Assembly: GCA_963736455.1 (NCBI GenBank)
Contig: CAVTON010000001.1
Location: forward strand, 2,294,001 to 2,358,000
Origin: DAHUXD01 sp963736455
Lineage (GTDB): Bacteria; Acidobacteriota; Thermoanaerobaculia; UBA5066; Gp7-AA6
DNA: 64,000 nucleotides
Reading direction: 5' to 3'
A model generated the notes under the pieces. That model made no database searches and was not told where the DNA came from. It saw nothing but the letters and a program-made list of their open reading frames with translations. Positions within the stretch are counted from its first letter, which is position 1. Each line of letters opens with the position of its first letter. The position numbers and the translations under genes were made by a program. This document shows, one piece after another, positions 26,265-33,794 of the stretch.

Positions 26265-26705
26265 ATGCCCGTCTCGGACTCGGCGCGCCGCGCCTGGGCG
26301 GTCCTCTTCGCACGCGGCGTCCTCGGACTGATCTTCTTCATGGCCGGCATCTACAAGGTCTTCACGCTCACCCCGGCCGGCCACGCGCACAAGTGGTTCG
26401 TGGACCCGTACGCCGATACGTTCCTGCCGGCCTGGTCGCTCTGGCTGACGGGGCTGACGATTCCGTTCGTGGAGCTTCTGGCCGGGGCGCTCGTCCTCGT
26501 GGGCTGGCGCGTGACCGAGGCCCTCGTCGCCCTCGGAGGAGTTCTTCTCGTCGTGACGTTCGGGCACTTGCTGAAGGAGCCCCTCTACGAATTCCACACG
26601 CACGTGATCCCCCGGCTCGCTCTCCTGCTCTTTCTCCTGATGGTTCCCCGGGACGCGGATCGCTTCTCGATGGACCGGTGGCTCTCACGGCCGCGCCATG
26701 CCTGA
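26265..26705 (+). CDS. DoxX/MauE-like membrane protein
   Basis: The 146-residue integral membrane protein has four helices. FARGVLGLIFFMAGIYKVF is the first (the 'GxxFxxxGxxK' pattern of DoxX), and LWLTGLTIPFVELLAGALVLVG is the second, with the conserved P-x-x-E. Members act in redox or methylamine-type pathways, but many are uncharacterised. The ATG at 26265 is the first good start. The gene overlaps the start of the next one by 8 bases, so it is translated with a secreted NTF2-like protein pair. Confidence 0.8.
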   Translation: MPVSDSARRAWAVLFARGVLGLIFFMAGIYKVFTLTPAGHAHKWFVDPYADTFLPAWSLWLTGLTIPFVELLAGALVLVGWRVTEALVALGGVLLVVTFGHLLKEPLYEFHTHVIPRLALLLFLLMVPRDADRFSMDRWLSRPRHA

Positions 26706-27363
26706 TCCCGGACGCGTCCGACGCGTTTTCCTCATCGCCGCGGTCGCCGCCGCGAGTGTGCGCGCGCAGACGCAGAATCCGGTCGACATCGCAATCCGCG
26801 CGGCCGAGGCCCTGGCGAAGACCGCCGCCGCGAGCGGGCCGTCCGGGCCCGGCCCGACGCCGACGCCCCTTCCGTTCAAGGAGCCGAAGCCGCTCGAGGT
26901 CCAGCCGGATGGGTCCTCCGTGGATTCGATCGTCACGGCGCTCTATGCCGCGGTCAGCCACGGACCGGATGGCGAGCCCAACTGGAAGCGCCTGCGCGAT
27001 CTCTTTCTACCGGGGGCGAGGATCGTGCCGCCGCGGGCCGCCGGCGCCGAGACGTTCGGCGTGCTCGACGCCGACGCCTTCGAGGGCCGCATCCGCCGGT
27101 ACATCGCGGGGCGCCGGGAGCGCCGCGAAAGGCTGGGATTCACCGAACGCGAGATCGCCCGCCGCGAGAATCGCTTCGGCGACGTCTGCCTCGTGTTTTC
27201 GACCTACGAAACGCTCTGGGCGCCGCACGACCCGAAGCCGTTTGCCCGAGGCGTCCATTCGATCCAGCTCGTCTCGAACGGCCGCCGCTGGTGGATCGCG
27301 ACGCTCGTCTGGGACACGGAGCGTCCCGACAATCCCGTTCCCCCGGAACTGCTGGCATCATGA
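26698..27363 (+). CDS. Secreted conserved hypothetical protein, paralogue A
   Basis: The 221-residue protein has a signal peptide ending near VRAQ and a Pro-rich linker (PTPTPLPFKEPKP). A domain runs from SVDSIVTALYAAVSHGPDGEPNW to the RWWIATLVWDTERPDNP end. The C-terminal beta strands with paired Trp and Asp residues fit a SnoaL/NTF2-like fold, though I cannot confirm it. The next gene encodes a clear paralogue sharing VDxIxxALYxxVSH, EPNWxRxR and RWWIAxxxWDxER. It overlaps the DoxX-like gene by 8 bases. Function unknown. Confidence 0.75.
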   Translation: MPDPGRVRRVFLIAAVAAASVRAQTQNPVDIAIRAAEALAKTAAASGPSGPGPTPTPLPFKEPKPLEVQPDGSSVDSIVTALYAAVSHGPDGEPNWKRLRDLFLPGARIVPPRAAGAETFGVLDADAFEGRIRRYIAGRRERRERLGFTEREIARRENRFGDVCLVFSTYETLWAPHDPKPFARGVHSIQLVSNGRRWWIATLVWDTERPDNPVPPELLAS

Positions 27364-27406
27364 AACACGATCCGCGTCCGTCCCGTAGGACAGGGAAGGA
27401 GAATCC

Positions 27407-28135
27407 ATGAAGAAGATCGCCGTTCTCGCCGCCGTCGGGACGCTGTGCGCCGGCGCCTCGCCGCTGTTTTCCCAAACCGCTTCGCAGAACCCACCGACGT
27501 CCGGCGTGAACCCCCGCCTCGGCGTGACGCCGATCGTCGGCGTGAAGCTTCACGACCCGAACGCCGAGAAGGACGCCCAGCGCATGCCGACTCCCGGCGG
27601 ACCCGAGGACCGGCGTCCCCGTGCGCCGCGCGCCGCCGCCCAGGAAGACGCCGACGGCGCTTCCGTGGATGCGATCCTCGCCGCGCTCTACGGCTCGGTC
27701 AGCCACGACTCGAGCGGGGAACCGAACTGGGAGCGGATGCGAAGCATCTTCATGCAGGTCGGGATGCTGATTCCTCCGAAGAATCCGAAGAGCGATCTCT
27801 TCACGGTCCTCGACGTGGACGGTTTCGAACAGCGCGTCAGGGAAGGCATGGCCGCCGCGAAGGCCAAGGGCGATCCGACGTCCTTTTTCGAGAAGGAGGT
27901 CGCGCGAAGGGCTGACTGCTTCGGCCACGTCTGCCAGGTCTTCTCGACCTACGAGTCGCGCCGCGCGCCGTCGGACGAGAAACCCTTCATCCGGGGCATC
28001 AACAGCATCCAGCTCGTCAACGACGGCCACCGCTGGTGGATCGCATCGGTCGCGTGGGACATCGAGCGGGCGGACAATCCGATTCCGTCGCAGTACCTGC
28101 CGAATACCGTTCCCTCGGAGTACCTGAAGAAGTGA
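27407..28135 (+). CDS. Secreted conserved hypothetical protein, paralogue B
   Basis: The 242-residue protein has a signal peptide (MKKIAVLAAVGTLCAGASPL) and a disordered Pro/Arg-rich linker to about residue 80. Its C-terminal domain is homologous to the preceding gene: SVDAILAALYGSVSH, SGEPNWERMRSIF, FSTYESRRAPSDEKPF and HRWWIASVAWDIERADNPIP. The two arose by tandem duplication. A GGAAGGAGAAT Shine-Dalgarno region precedes the ATG. An NTF2-like fold is a guess. It is followed by a cluster of TCATCCCGAG repeats. Confidence 0.75.
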   Translation: MKKIAVLAAVGTLCAGASPLFSQTASQNPPTSGVNPRLGVTPIVGVKLHDPNAEKDAQRMPTPGGPEDRRPRAPRAAAQEDADGASVDAILAALYGSVSHDSSGEPNWERMRSIFMQVGMLIPPKNPKSDLFTVLDVDGFEQRVREGMAAAKAKGDPTSFFEKEVARRADCFGHVCQVFSTYESRRAPSDEKPFIRGINSIQLVNDGHRWWIASVAWDIERADNPIPSQYLPNTVPSEYLKK

Positions 28136-28156
28136 CCGTGTCGCCGCACTTCCCCC

Positions 28157-28520
28157 GTCATCCCGAGCCACCCCCCCCGTCATCCCGAGGCCACTCCCTC
28201 TGTCATCCCGAGGCCACTCCCTCTGTCATCCCGAACAACTCCCCCTGTCATCCCGAGGAGCGTAGCGACGAGGGATCCCTTTCATAGCCGCACGACGACT
28301 TCAAAGGGATCCCTCGCTGCGCTCGGGATGACAGGGGACGGCCGTTGGCATGACGACTCGTCCGGGCGCCGACGCCAGTCACGACACGCGCACTCTCCCC
28401 TGTCATCCCGAGGAGCAAAGCGACGAGGGATCCCTTTCATAGCCGCACTCTCCCCCTGTCATCCCGAGGAGCAAAGCGACGAGGGATCCCTTTCATAGCC
28501 GCACGACGACTTCAAAGGGA
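28157..28520. repeat. Cluster of TCATCCCGAG-type dispersed repeats (gene-free 416 bp)
   Basis: The stretch 28136-28551 has no gene. It holds seven direct copies of TCATCCCGA (at 28158, 28180, 28203, 28226, 28248, 28403, 28459) and one inverted copy (28323). Three copies extend to a ~50-bp unit, TCATCCCGAGGAGC-(R/T)AGCGACGAGGGATCCCTTTCATAGC (28248, 28403, 28459). The inverted copy (AAAGGGATCCCTCGCTGCGCTCGGGATGACA type) forms a long hairpin with the third-to-last direct unit. Such repeats are scattered in many Acidobacteria and other genomes. The region separates convergent genes, so it can also serve as a transcript end. Confidence 0.85.
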
Positions 28521-28551
28521 TCCCCGCCCCGCGAGGGAGGACGGCGAGCTC

Positions 28552-29679
28552 TTACCCGAGGGCCTGCGCGAGATCCTCGACGAGGTCGTCGGGATGCTCG
28601 AGGCCGACGGAGACGCGCAGCAGGTTCGGAGGCGTCGGCGAGCCCGGCCCTTCGCTCGAGGCGCGGTGCTCGATCAGGCTCTCCGTTCCGCCGAGGCTCG
28701 TCGCGTTGACGAAGACCTTCACGCGCGAGGCCACGCGGACCGCCGCGTCGCGGCCGCCGCGTACGCGGAAGGACAGCATGCCTCCGAAGGCCGACATCTG
28801 GCGCCTCGCGATCGCGTGCCCGGCCTGTGAGGGCAGTCCGGGGTAGTGCACGGCCTCGACCTCCGGATGGGCCTCGAGAAAGCGCGCGATCGCGAGGGCA
28901 TTGGACGACTGGCGTTCGACGCGGCAGGCGAGCGTGCGCAGACCGCGCAGGACGAGCCACGAGTTGAACGGTGAGGCTACGGCGCCCACGATCTTCCGAA
29001 CGTGGGCCGCCCGCTGGGACAGCTCCCCGGCCTCGCGGAAGACCAGCACACCGCCCTGGACGTCGCTATGGCCGCCGAGGTACTTGGTCGTCGAGTGATG
29101 AACGGCGTCGGCGCCGAGCTCGAGCGGACGCTGCAGGACGGGCGTCGCGAACGTGGAATCCACGGCGAACCGGGCGCCGCCGGCATGCGCCAGGGCGGCG
29201 AGCGCGGCGAGGTCGCAGACCTGCATGAGCGGGTTCGAAGGCGACTCGGCCCAGACGACGCGCGTCGAGGGGCGAATCGCGGCGCGGACTTCGTCGAGGT
29301 TCGACATGTCCGCCGCCGTCGCCTCCATGCCCCAGCGCGGCAGGAATTCCGTCGCGAGGGCGCGTACGCCGTAGTAGACGTCCTTCGGATAAACGACGTG
29401 CGTGCCGGGAGGCTGCGCCTGAAGATACGCCGCGGCCGCCGCCATGCCGGAGCCGAACACGAGGGCCGTCTCACCGCCTTCGATCGCGGCGAGCGCCCGC
29501 TCGAGGCGCTCCTGCGTCGGATTCGCGTCGCGAACATAGAGGAAGCCGAGAGGCGTTTCGCCGGCCGGGCCGTGCTCGAAGGTCGTGGACAGATGGATCG
29601 GGGGCGCGACGGCGCCCGTCGCGGCGTCGGGCTCGCCGCCGGCGTGCACGGCCCGCGTCTCGAATCGCAGTGAAGCCAT
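28552..29679 (-). CDS. Cys/Met metabolism PLP-dependent enzyme (cystathionine gamma-synthase/lyase-like)
   Basis: The 375-residue fold-type I enzyme contains RFETRAVHAGGEPDAATGAVAPPIHLSTTF in two segments, SGMAAAAAYLQA and the PLP-lysine motif HHSTTKYLGGHSD, with Lys199 as the Schiff-base residue. GSLxxxxS-type contacts are at VFGSGMA and the C-terminal LLRVSVGLEHPDDLVEDL is typical of the family. Whether it makes cystathionine or cleaves methionine/cysteine cannot be decided from sequence; gamma-synthase and gamma-lyase are too similar. 37 bp downstream of the M55 aminopeptidase gene, probably one transcript with it. Confidence 0.92.
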   Translation of the reverse strand: MASLRFETRAVHAGGEPDAATGAVAPPIHLSTTFEHGPAGETPLGFLYVRDANPTQERLERALAAIEGGETALVFGSGMAAAAAYLQAQPPGTHVVYPKDVYYGVRALATEFLPRWGMEATAADMSNLDEVRAAIRPSTRVVWAESPSNPLMQVCDLAALAALAHAGGARFAVDSTFATPVLQRPLELGADAVHHSTTKYLGGHSDVQGGVLVFREAGELSQRAAHVRKIVGAVASPFNSWLVLRGLRTLACRVERQSSNALAIARFLEAHPEVEAVHYPGLPSQAGHAIARRQMSAFGGMLSFRVRGGRDAAVRVASRVKVFVNATSLGGTESLIEHRASSEGPGSPTPPNLLRVSVGLEHPDDLVEDLAQALG

Positions 29680-29716
29680 GGGGGTCTCCCTCGCGCTCGC
29701 GCCTTGCGGCGCGGAT

Positions 29717-30616
29717 TTACGGCGACAGGCCCGGTTCGTATTCGTCCACGAACTCGAGGAAGCGGCTGACCTCGATCATGTCCTTGCCGCGAAACCGGAT
29801 CGCGTGCGCATCCGTCCGCTCGACGATCGGCAGGTACGCGAGCACCTCGGCCGGACGGTAGTTCTTGAAGCGCAGGTCGAGGGTGACCGGCGCGGCGACC
29901 GTGAACGGCTTCCGGCTCTTGCGCTCGGCGAAGGCGCGCCGGGCGGCGTCGCGGATCGCATCGCACGCCGCCTCCGGGGTCATCGTGCGCGCCGAGTGAA
30001 AACCGTAGTTCCACTTCACGACGGCTCCCGTGAGCGGCCCGAGAAGCGCCTGCGCCTCTCTGACGATCGCGTCGTCGCCCGTGATCAGGACGACCGGCAC
30101 GCCGAAGTGCCCGGCGATCGCCGCGTTCAACCCGGCCTCGGGCATCGAAACGCCGTTCAAGCGCAGGTCGGCCAGGTGGGCCGACGACATCGTGTGCGCA
30201 CGCACGCCCTCGGGGTTCGTCGTCGAGGCGTGATAGCCGATGAAGAGCGCCGCGTCGAAACTCCCGTCGATGCCCTGCATCATGGCGAGCGGCCGCGGCC
30301 ACGAGCGCACGATCTGGACGTCCTTCGGAAAGCGCTCGATCAGGAGGCTCTCTCCGTTGCCGTGCGAATCCGAGACCAGGAACTCCGCGGCCCCCGCGGC
30401 CCGCGCGCCCTCGATCGCGGCGAGGACCTCGTTGGTCATGAAGCCGCGGAAGCGCTCGTACTCGAATCCCGCCGGCGAGAGCTGGTCCCCCGTCACGACG
30501 CCCGCGATGCCTTCCATGTCGACGGAGATGTAGACCTTCGGGCGGGTCTGGGCGCCCCCCGGCCGTACGAGCGCGGCGGCGAGCAGGATGGGCAGGGCGA
30601 TTCGTCGAAGCGTCAT
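29717..30616 (-). CDS. D-aminopeptidase DppA-like (peptidase M55), exported
   Basis: The 299-residue protein has a signal peptide (RRIALPILLAAALVRPGGAQ) and then the M55 core. VYISVDMEGIAGVV supplies Asp/Glu metal ligands, EFLVSDSHGNGESLLIERFP supplies a His, and AALFIGYHASTTNPEGVRAHTMSS supplies another. VVLITGDDAIVREA and VKWNYGFHSARTMTPE follow. M55 enzymes cleave D-amino-acid dipeptides. The signal suggests periplasmic release of D-Ala type residues from murein or dietary peptides, which fits the nearby S66 enzyme and OPT transporter. Followed by a PLP amino-acid lyase. Confidence 0.93.
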   Translation of the reverse strand: MTLRRIALPILLAAALVRPGGAQTRPKVYISVDMEGIAGVVTGDQLSPAGFEYERFRGFMTNEVLAAIEGARAAGAAEFLVSDSHGNGESLLIERFPKDVQIVRSWPRPLAMMQGIDGSFDAALFIGYHASTTNPEGVRAHTMSSAHLADLRLNGVSMPEAGLNAAIAGHFGVPVVLITGDDAIVREAQALLGPLTGAVVKWNYGFHSARTMTPEAACDAIRDAARRAFAERKSRKPFTVAAPVTLDLRFKNYRPAEVLAYLPIVERTDAHAIRFRGKDMIEVSRFLEFVDEYEPGLSP

Positions 30617-30632
30617 CGCGGTCCTCCGATGG

Positions 30633-31403
30633 TCAGCCGATGATCGGCGTCGGCGCGGTGTCCGGACGCTGGGCGGGGCGCTTCGGCGGCGGCATCCGGA
30701 AGCGAGCGTCGTCGATCGGCACGTTCAGCTCGATGCGGCTGAACTGGAGGGACTGCGCCGGAGCGCCGTCCTTCGTCGAGGCGCTGAAGGAGTGCGGAAG
30801 CATCAGGCTGCCCTCCCTGCGATAGTCGCCGACCTCCGAGCGGACCTCCATGGAGCGGCCGTCGACCTGCCGTGTCAGGACGCTCGCACTCTGGAGAAAC
30901 GTCCTGGGATCGAGGTAGATGAAGCGGACCTCGCCCGACTTCAGCGTCACCTTCAGCTTCCAGTCGTCGGGCCGATAGTCGCGGTCGCGGGGGACGAGCT
31001 CGATCCGGCTGCCCTTCTGCGCGTAGTCCACGAGCGGGCCGTCGATGTCGGCCTGCTGCGCGGCTTCCTTGCGCTCCTCGTCGGACATGCTCCGGGGCTC
31101 GGCCTGGCCCGCGAAGGGAATCCACGTCCAGCCGTCGGTCCCGTCGAAGGCCTGGACCGCCGTCTGGCCATCGAGGGTGAACTCCCATCGGCTCTTGTTC
31201 GGGCGCTTCAACTCGAGGACGGACGGCAGGGTGTCGTCCCCGGTCTTCATCGTGCCCGTCAGCCGCATCGTCTGGACGGCCTTGATGTTCTCGATGCCCC
31301 CCCGCGCGGCGATGTTCTTCGCGATGAGCTCCTCGGCCGTCTGCGCGGGCGCGAGAGACGCCGCGCCCCAGAACGCCGCCGCCGCGATGACCCGGACGCG
31401 CAT
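30633..31403 (-). CDS. Outer-membrane lipoprotein-sorting (LolA-like) secreted protein
   Basis: The 256-residue protein has a signal peptide (MRVRVIAAAAFWGAASLAPAQ). TAEELIAKNIAARGGIENIKAVQTMRLTGTMK opens the domain, the 'GG-x-x-x-x-x-x-x-x-T-x-x-x-x-G' start common to LolA/LppX-type proteins. WKLKVTLKSGEVRFIYLDPRTFL and the C-terminal SLQFSRIELNVPIDDARFRMPPP complete a half-beta-barrel pattern. Likely a periplasmic lipid or lipoprotein carrier. It lies 16 bp upstream of the M55 gene on the - strand. Divergent from the RyR-containing operon at 31507. Confidence 0.75.
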   Translation of the reverse strand: MRVRVIAAAAFWGAASLAPAQTAEELIAKNIAARGGIENIKAVQTMRLTGTMKTGDDTLPSVLELKRPNKSRWEFTLDGQTAVQAFDGTDGWTWIPFAGQAEPRSMSDEERKEAAQQADIDGPLVDYAQKGSRIELVPRDRDYRPDDWKLKVTLKSGEVRFIYLDPRTFLQSASVLTRQVDGRSMEVRSEVGDYRREGSLMLPHSFSASTKDGAPAQSLQFSRIELNVPIDDARFRMPPPKRPAQRPDTAPTPIIG

Positions 31404-31506
31404 GAATCCTCCCCAAAACCGGCGACGACTCTACCCCAGCGCGACCGCTCCGGCCCGGGTGTATAAGAGCCCCACCCGACCGTCGGGCGCGGAAGGAGGA
31501 CTCGCC

Positions 31507-31788
31507 GTGGACTATGAGCCGGCGCCCCGGGACACCTCGAACATCCGCCTTTCGCGCGAGCTCCTCGACCTGACGGAGCTTCTCGCCCGCAACACGCACG
31601 AGAACTGGGCCCGGCGGCGCATCGCCGACGGGTGGAGGTACGGGACCGAGCGCCGCGACGAGAAAAAAGAACATCCCTCCCTCGTGCCGTACGAAGAGCT
31701 GTCCGAGTCCGAAAAGGAATACGACCGGACGACCGCGATGGAAACGCTCAAGACGATCGTGGCGCTCGGGTATCGAATCGAAAAGTGA
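31507..31788 (+). CDS. Stand-alone RyR (ryanodine receptor) domain protein
   Basis: The 93-residue protein consists almost wholly of one RyR domain. The signature NTHENWARRRIADGWRYG (residues 37-54), then DEKKEHPSLVPYEELSESEK and the closing METLKTIVALGYRI, match the family consensus closely (H-x-x-W, G-W-x-Y-G, L-V-P-Y-x-x-L, x-T-L-K-x-x-x-x-L-G-Y). Prokaryotic RyR domains are thought to be sensor or interaction modules in nucleotide-signalling conflict systems. GTG at 31507, with GGAAGGAGG upstream, is the best start. Its stop and the ATG of the next gene share one base. First gene of a three-gene unit with a SLATT-like membrane protein and a TIR protein. Confidence 0.9.
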   Translation: MDYEPAPRDTSNIRLSRELLDLTELLARNTHENWARRRIADGWRYGTERRDEKKEHPSLVPYEELSESEKEYDRTTAMETLKTIVALGYRIEK

Positions 31789-32879
31789 TGACCGGCGAGC
31801 GGGAGGATTGCACCGATCTCCAGAAGACTTCGAGCGTCGAGGTCGTGAAAGACGACATGAGGGAAGCGCACCTCGAGGAGGACACTCCCGACTTCATTTG
31901 CCGGTTCCTCCGCGCGATCGAGGCCGAGCCGGCGCCCGAGTCGATGCTTCTGCTCTTCGACCGGCTCGACGGGGACGCCAACGAGATGCAGCGCCGCCAC
32001 ATCTGCAGGGCGAAGTGGGGAATCCCGTCGGCGACGGCGGCGCTGCTTCTTTCGATCGTCCAGCTCTCGTTCCATTCGAAGATGGGAGACCGACTCTCGG
32101 GAGCCCTGCTCGTGCTCGAGTTCGTCCTGGTCCTCGTCACGGCATGTTGCGTCGTACCCGAGCTCTCGGGCCGCGGTCATCACCAGTGGCTCCTCGCCAG
32201 GTATCGGGCCGAGCAGCTTCGCCTCTCGAAGTGGCGGCTCTTCATCGAGCCGGGCCTCGCGACCCGAAGCGCCGCCTCTCTTTCGGCGGACCTCGAGAGC
32301 GCCATCGTGAGGAACGATCTTCACGAGGCCGCGGAGCTCCAGGAGCGCGCGCGGCACGAGGAGGCCGCCGCCATTCCCCGCGCCGAGCCCGCCGGCTCCG
32401 GTCTTCGAGCGCTGCTCGACCATTACGTCGACAATCGGCTCGCCGCACAGATCGGCTACTTCCACCGGAAATCGCAGGAGGAAGGCGGATTCTTCACGAA
32501 CCCGGCCCTGATGCCGGCCTTCTTTCTCGCGACGCTCGTCTTCGTCGCCCTGCACCTCATCCCGGAGCTCTACATCACCTTCACCACGGGGAGCGCTTCG
32601 AAGGACGACGGTCCCGGATTTGTCTTCGCCTTCATCGCGGCCCTGATCCCGGCCGGCCTCGCGGGCGCCCGGACGTGGCGGTCCACTCTCGAGGCGACGC
32701 GCAACTCGACCCGCGCCTGCGCCAAGGAGAACGCGCTCGCCGCCTATCGAAGGAGACTCCAGAATCCGGCGATCGGCCCGTTCGAGGCCTTCGGAATCCT
32801 GGCCTGCTGCGAGGGCCTGTTCGCCCAGGAGCAGGGAGAGTGGCTGCGCCTCATGCTCGAGGCGGAGTCGTACATGTAG
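31788..32879 (+). CDS. Four-helix membrane protein, SLATT-like, putative pore effector
   Basis: The 363-residue protein has four predicted transmembrane helices as two hairpins (about residues 79-95 with 103-123, and 241-260 with 277-294). Between them lies a long charged helical region with HHQWLLARYRAEQLRLSKWRLF; the R-Y-R-A-E-x-L-R element just after a 2TM hairpin is characteristic of SLATT-type proteins. After the second hairpin a cytoplasmic helix carries RTWRSTLEATRNSTRACAKENALAAYRRRL. SLATT families are predicted pore-forming effectors in bacterial nucleotide-signalling defence systems. Family membership here is inference from pattern. It overlaps the RyR gene by one base and is followed 2 bp later by the TIR gene. 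Confidence 0.7.
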   Translation: MTGEREDCTDLQKTSSVEVVKDDMREAHLEEDTPDFICRFLRAIEAEPAPESMLLLFDRLDGDANEMQRRHICRAKWGIPSATAALLLSIVQLSFHSKMGDRLSGALLVLEFVLVLVTACCVVPELSGRGHHQWLLARYRAEQLRLSKWRLFIEPGLATRSAASLSADLESAIVRNDLHEAAELQERARHEEAAAIPRAEPAGSGLRALLDHYVDNRLAAQIGYFHRKSQEEGGFFTNPALMPAFFLATLVFVALHLIPELYITFTTGSASKDDGPGFVFAFIAALIPAGLAGARTWRSTLEATRNSTRACAKENALAAYRRRLQNPAIGPFEAFGILACCEGLFAQEQGEWLRLMLEAESYM

Positions 32880-32881
32880 CC

Positions 32882-33784
32882 ATGGCGGACGTCTTCATCT
32901 CGTATGCGCACACGGATGCCGACATCGCGGCCGCGGTCGCGGCCGGCCTCGAGGCCCGCGGCTATTCGACGTGGCGCTACCAGGAGAAGAGCAAGCTCGG
33001 CGGCTCGTACCTGAAGCGCATCGGCACCGAGATCCGCGAGTGCCGGGCGGCGCTCTTCGTCGTTTCGGCGGCGTCGCTCGCGTCGACCCAGTGCGAGGCC
33101 GAGCTCGTGCGCGCCCACGAGCTCGGAAAATCCCTCCTGCCGCTGCGCCGGGGAATCACCCACGACGAGCTCGTCGGCGCGAGCGAGACCTGGGCCATGG
33201 CCCTGAAGGGCGCGGTCACGGCGGAGGTGACGCCCGAAACGGCCTCGGCCATGGCGGAGGAGGCGGCCTCGGTGCTCCACGAGCAGAAGATCGATCCCGG
33301 AGCGCCGGTCGAGAAGGCGTCGCCGCTGCGTCGCCTCTCTCGCGGCACGATCGGCGGCAGCGCGGCGGTGCCGCTCCGTGCGGTCGTCGCCGGCGTCGTG
33401 GGAGTGCTCGGGGTGCCGTACACGCTCCATCACCTGGGCCGGGCGCTCTCGCCGGGCGCCGACGCCGAGGGCTGGGTGCTGTCGCACTTCGGGGGCTTTC
33501 GCGTGGCCACGGTCCTCGTCAATGGCGCCGGCGTCCTGCAGAACGCCCTCCTTCTCTACGGCGCGTGGCTCCTCTATCGCCGGCAGGCGCGCGGCGCCCC
33601 GCTCCTGCGAGGCGTCTCGCTCAGCATGCTCGTCACGATCGGCGTGTGGCTGCTCGTCGCCCTCGCTTCCTTCTCCGGAACCTCGGTGCCGAACGGATCC
33701 GCGCTCTCGGGCGGCGCGATCACGGCCGCCCTGGTCGCCGGCATTCCGTCCGGGATCGTCTTCGCCCTTTTCCGCCGAGGTTAG
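32882..33784 (+). CDS. TIR domain protein with C-terminal transmembrane helices
   Basis: The 300-residue protein has an N-terminal TIR domain (~1-135): DVFISYAHTDADIAAAVAAGL (box 1), ARGYSTWRYQEKSKLGGSY, ALFVVSAASLAS, then STQCEAELVRAHELGKSLLPL. Cys71-x-x-Glu74 aligns with the W-C-x-x-E element, so the catalytic NADase Glu position is kept. The C-terminal half has three or four hydrophobic helices (about 163-182, 207-232, 244-264, 278-296). A TIR fused to membrane helices beside a RyR protein and a SLATT-like protein suggests NAD-derived nucleotide signalling. An assembly-type scaffold TIR without activity is the alternative. ATG 2 bp after the SLATT-like stop. Confidence 0.9.
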   Translation: MADVFISYAHTDADIAAAVAAGLEARGYSTWRYQEKSKLGGSYLKRIGTEIRECRAALFVVSAASLASTQCEAELVRAHELGKSLLPLRRGITHDELVGASETWAMALKGAVTAEVTPETASAMAEEAASVLHEQKIDPGAPVEKASPLRRLSRGTIGGSAAVPLRAVVAGVVGVLGVPYTLHHLGRALSPGADAEGWVLSHFGGFRVATVLVNGAGVLQNALLLYGAWLLYRRQARGAPLLRGVSLSMLVTIGVWLLVALASFSGTSVPNGSALSGGAITAALVAGIPSGIVFALFRRG

Positions 33785-33794
33785 ACTCGGCCTC

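Noticed and set aside
28157..28520. A CRISPR array from the repeated TCATCCCGAG.
   Set aside because: Inter-repeat distances vary, one copy is inverted, and the extended unit matches a common dispersed repeat type.
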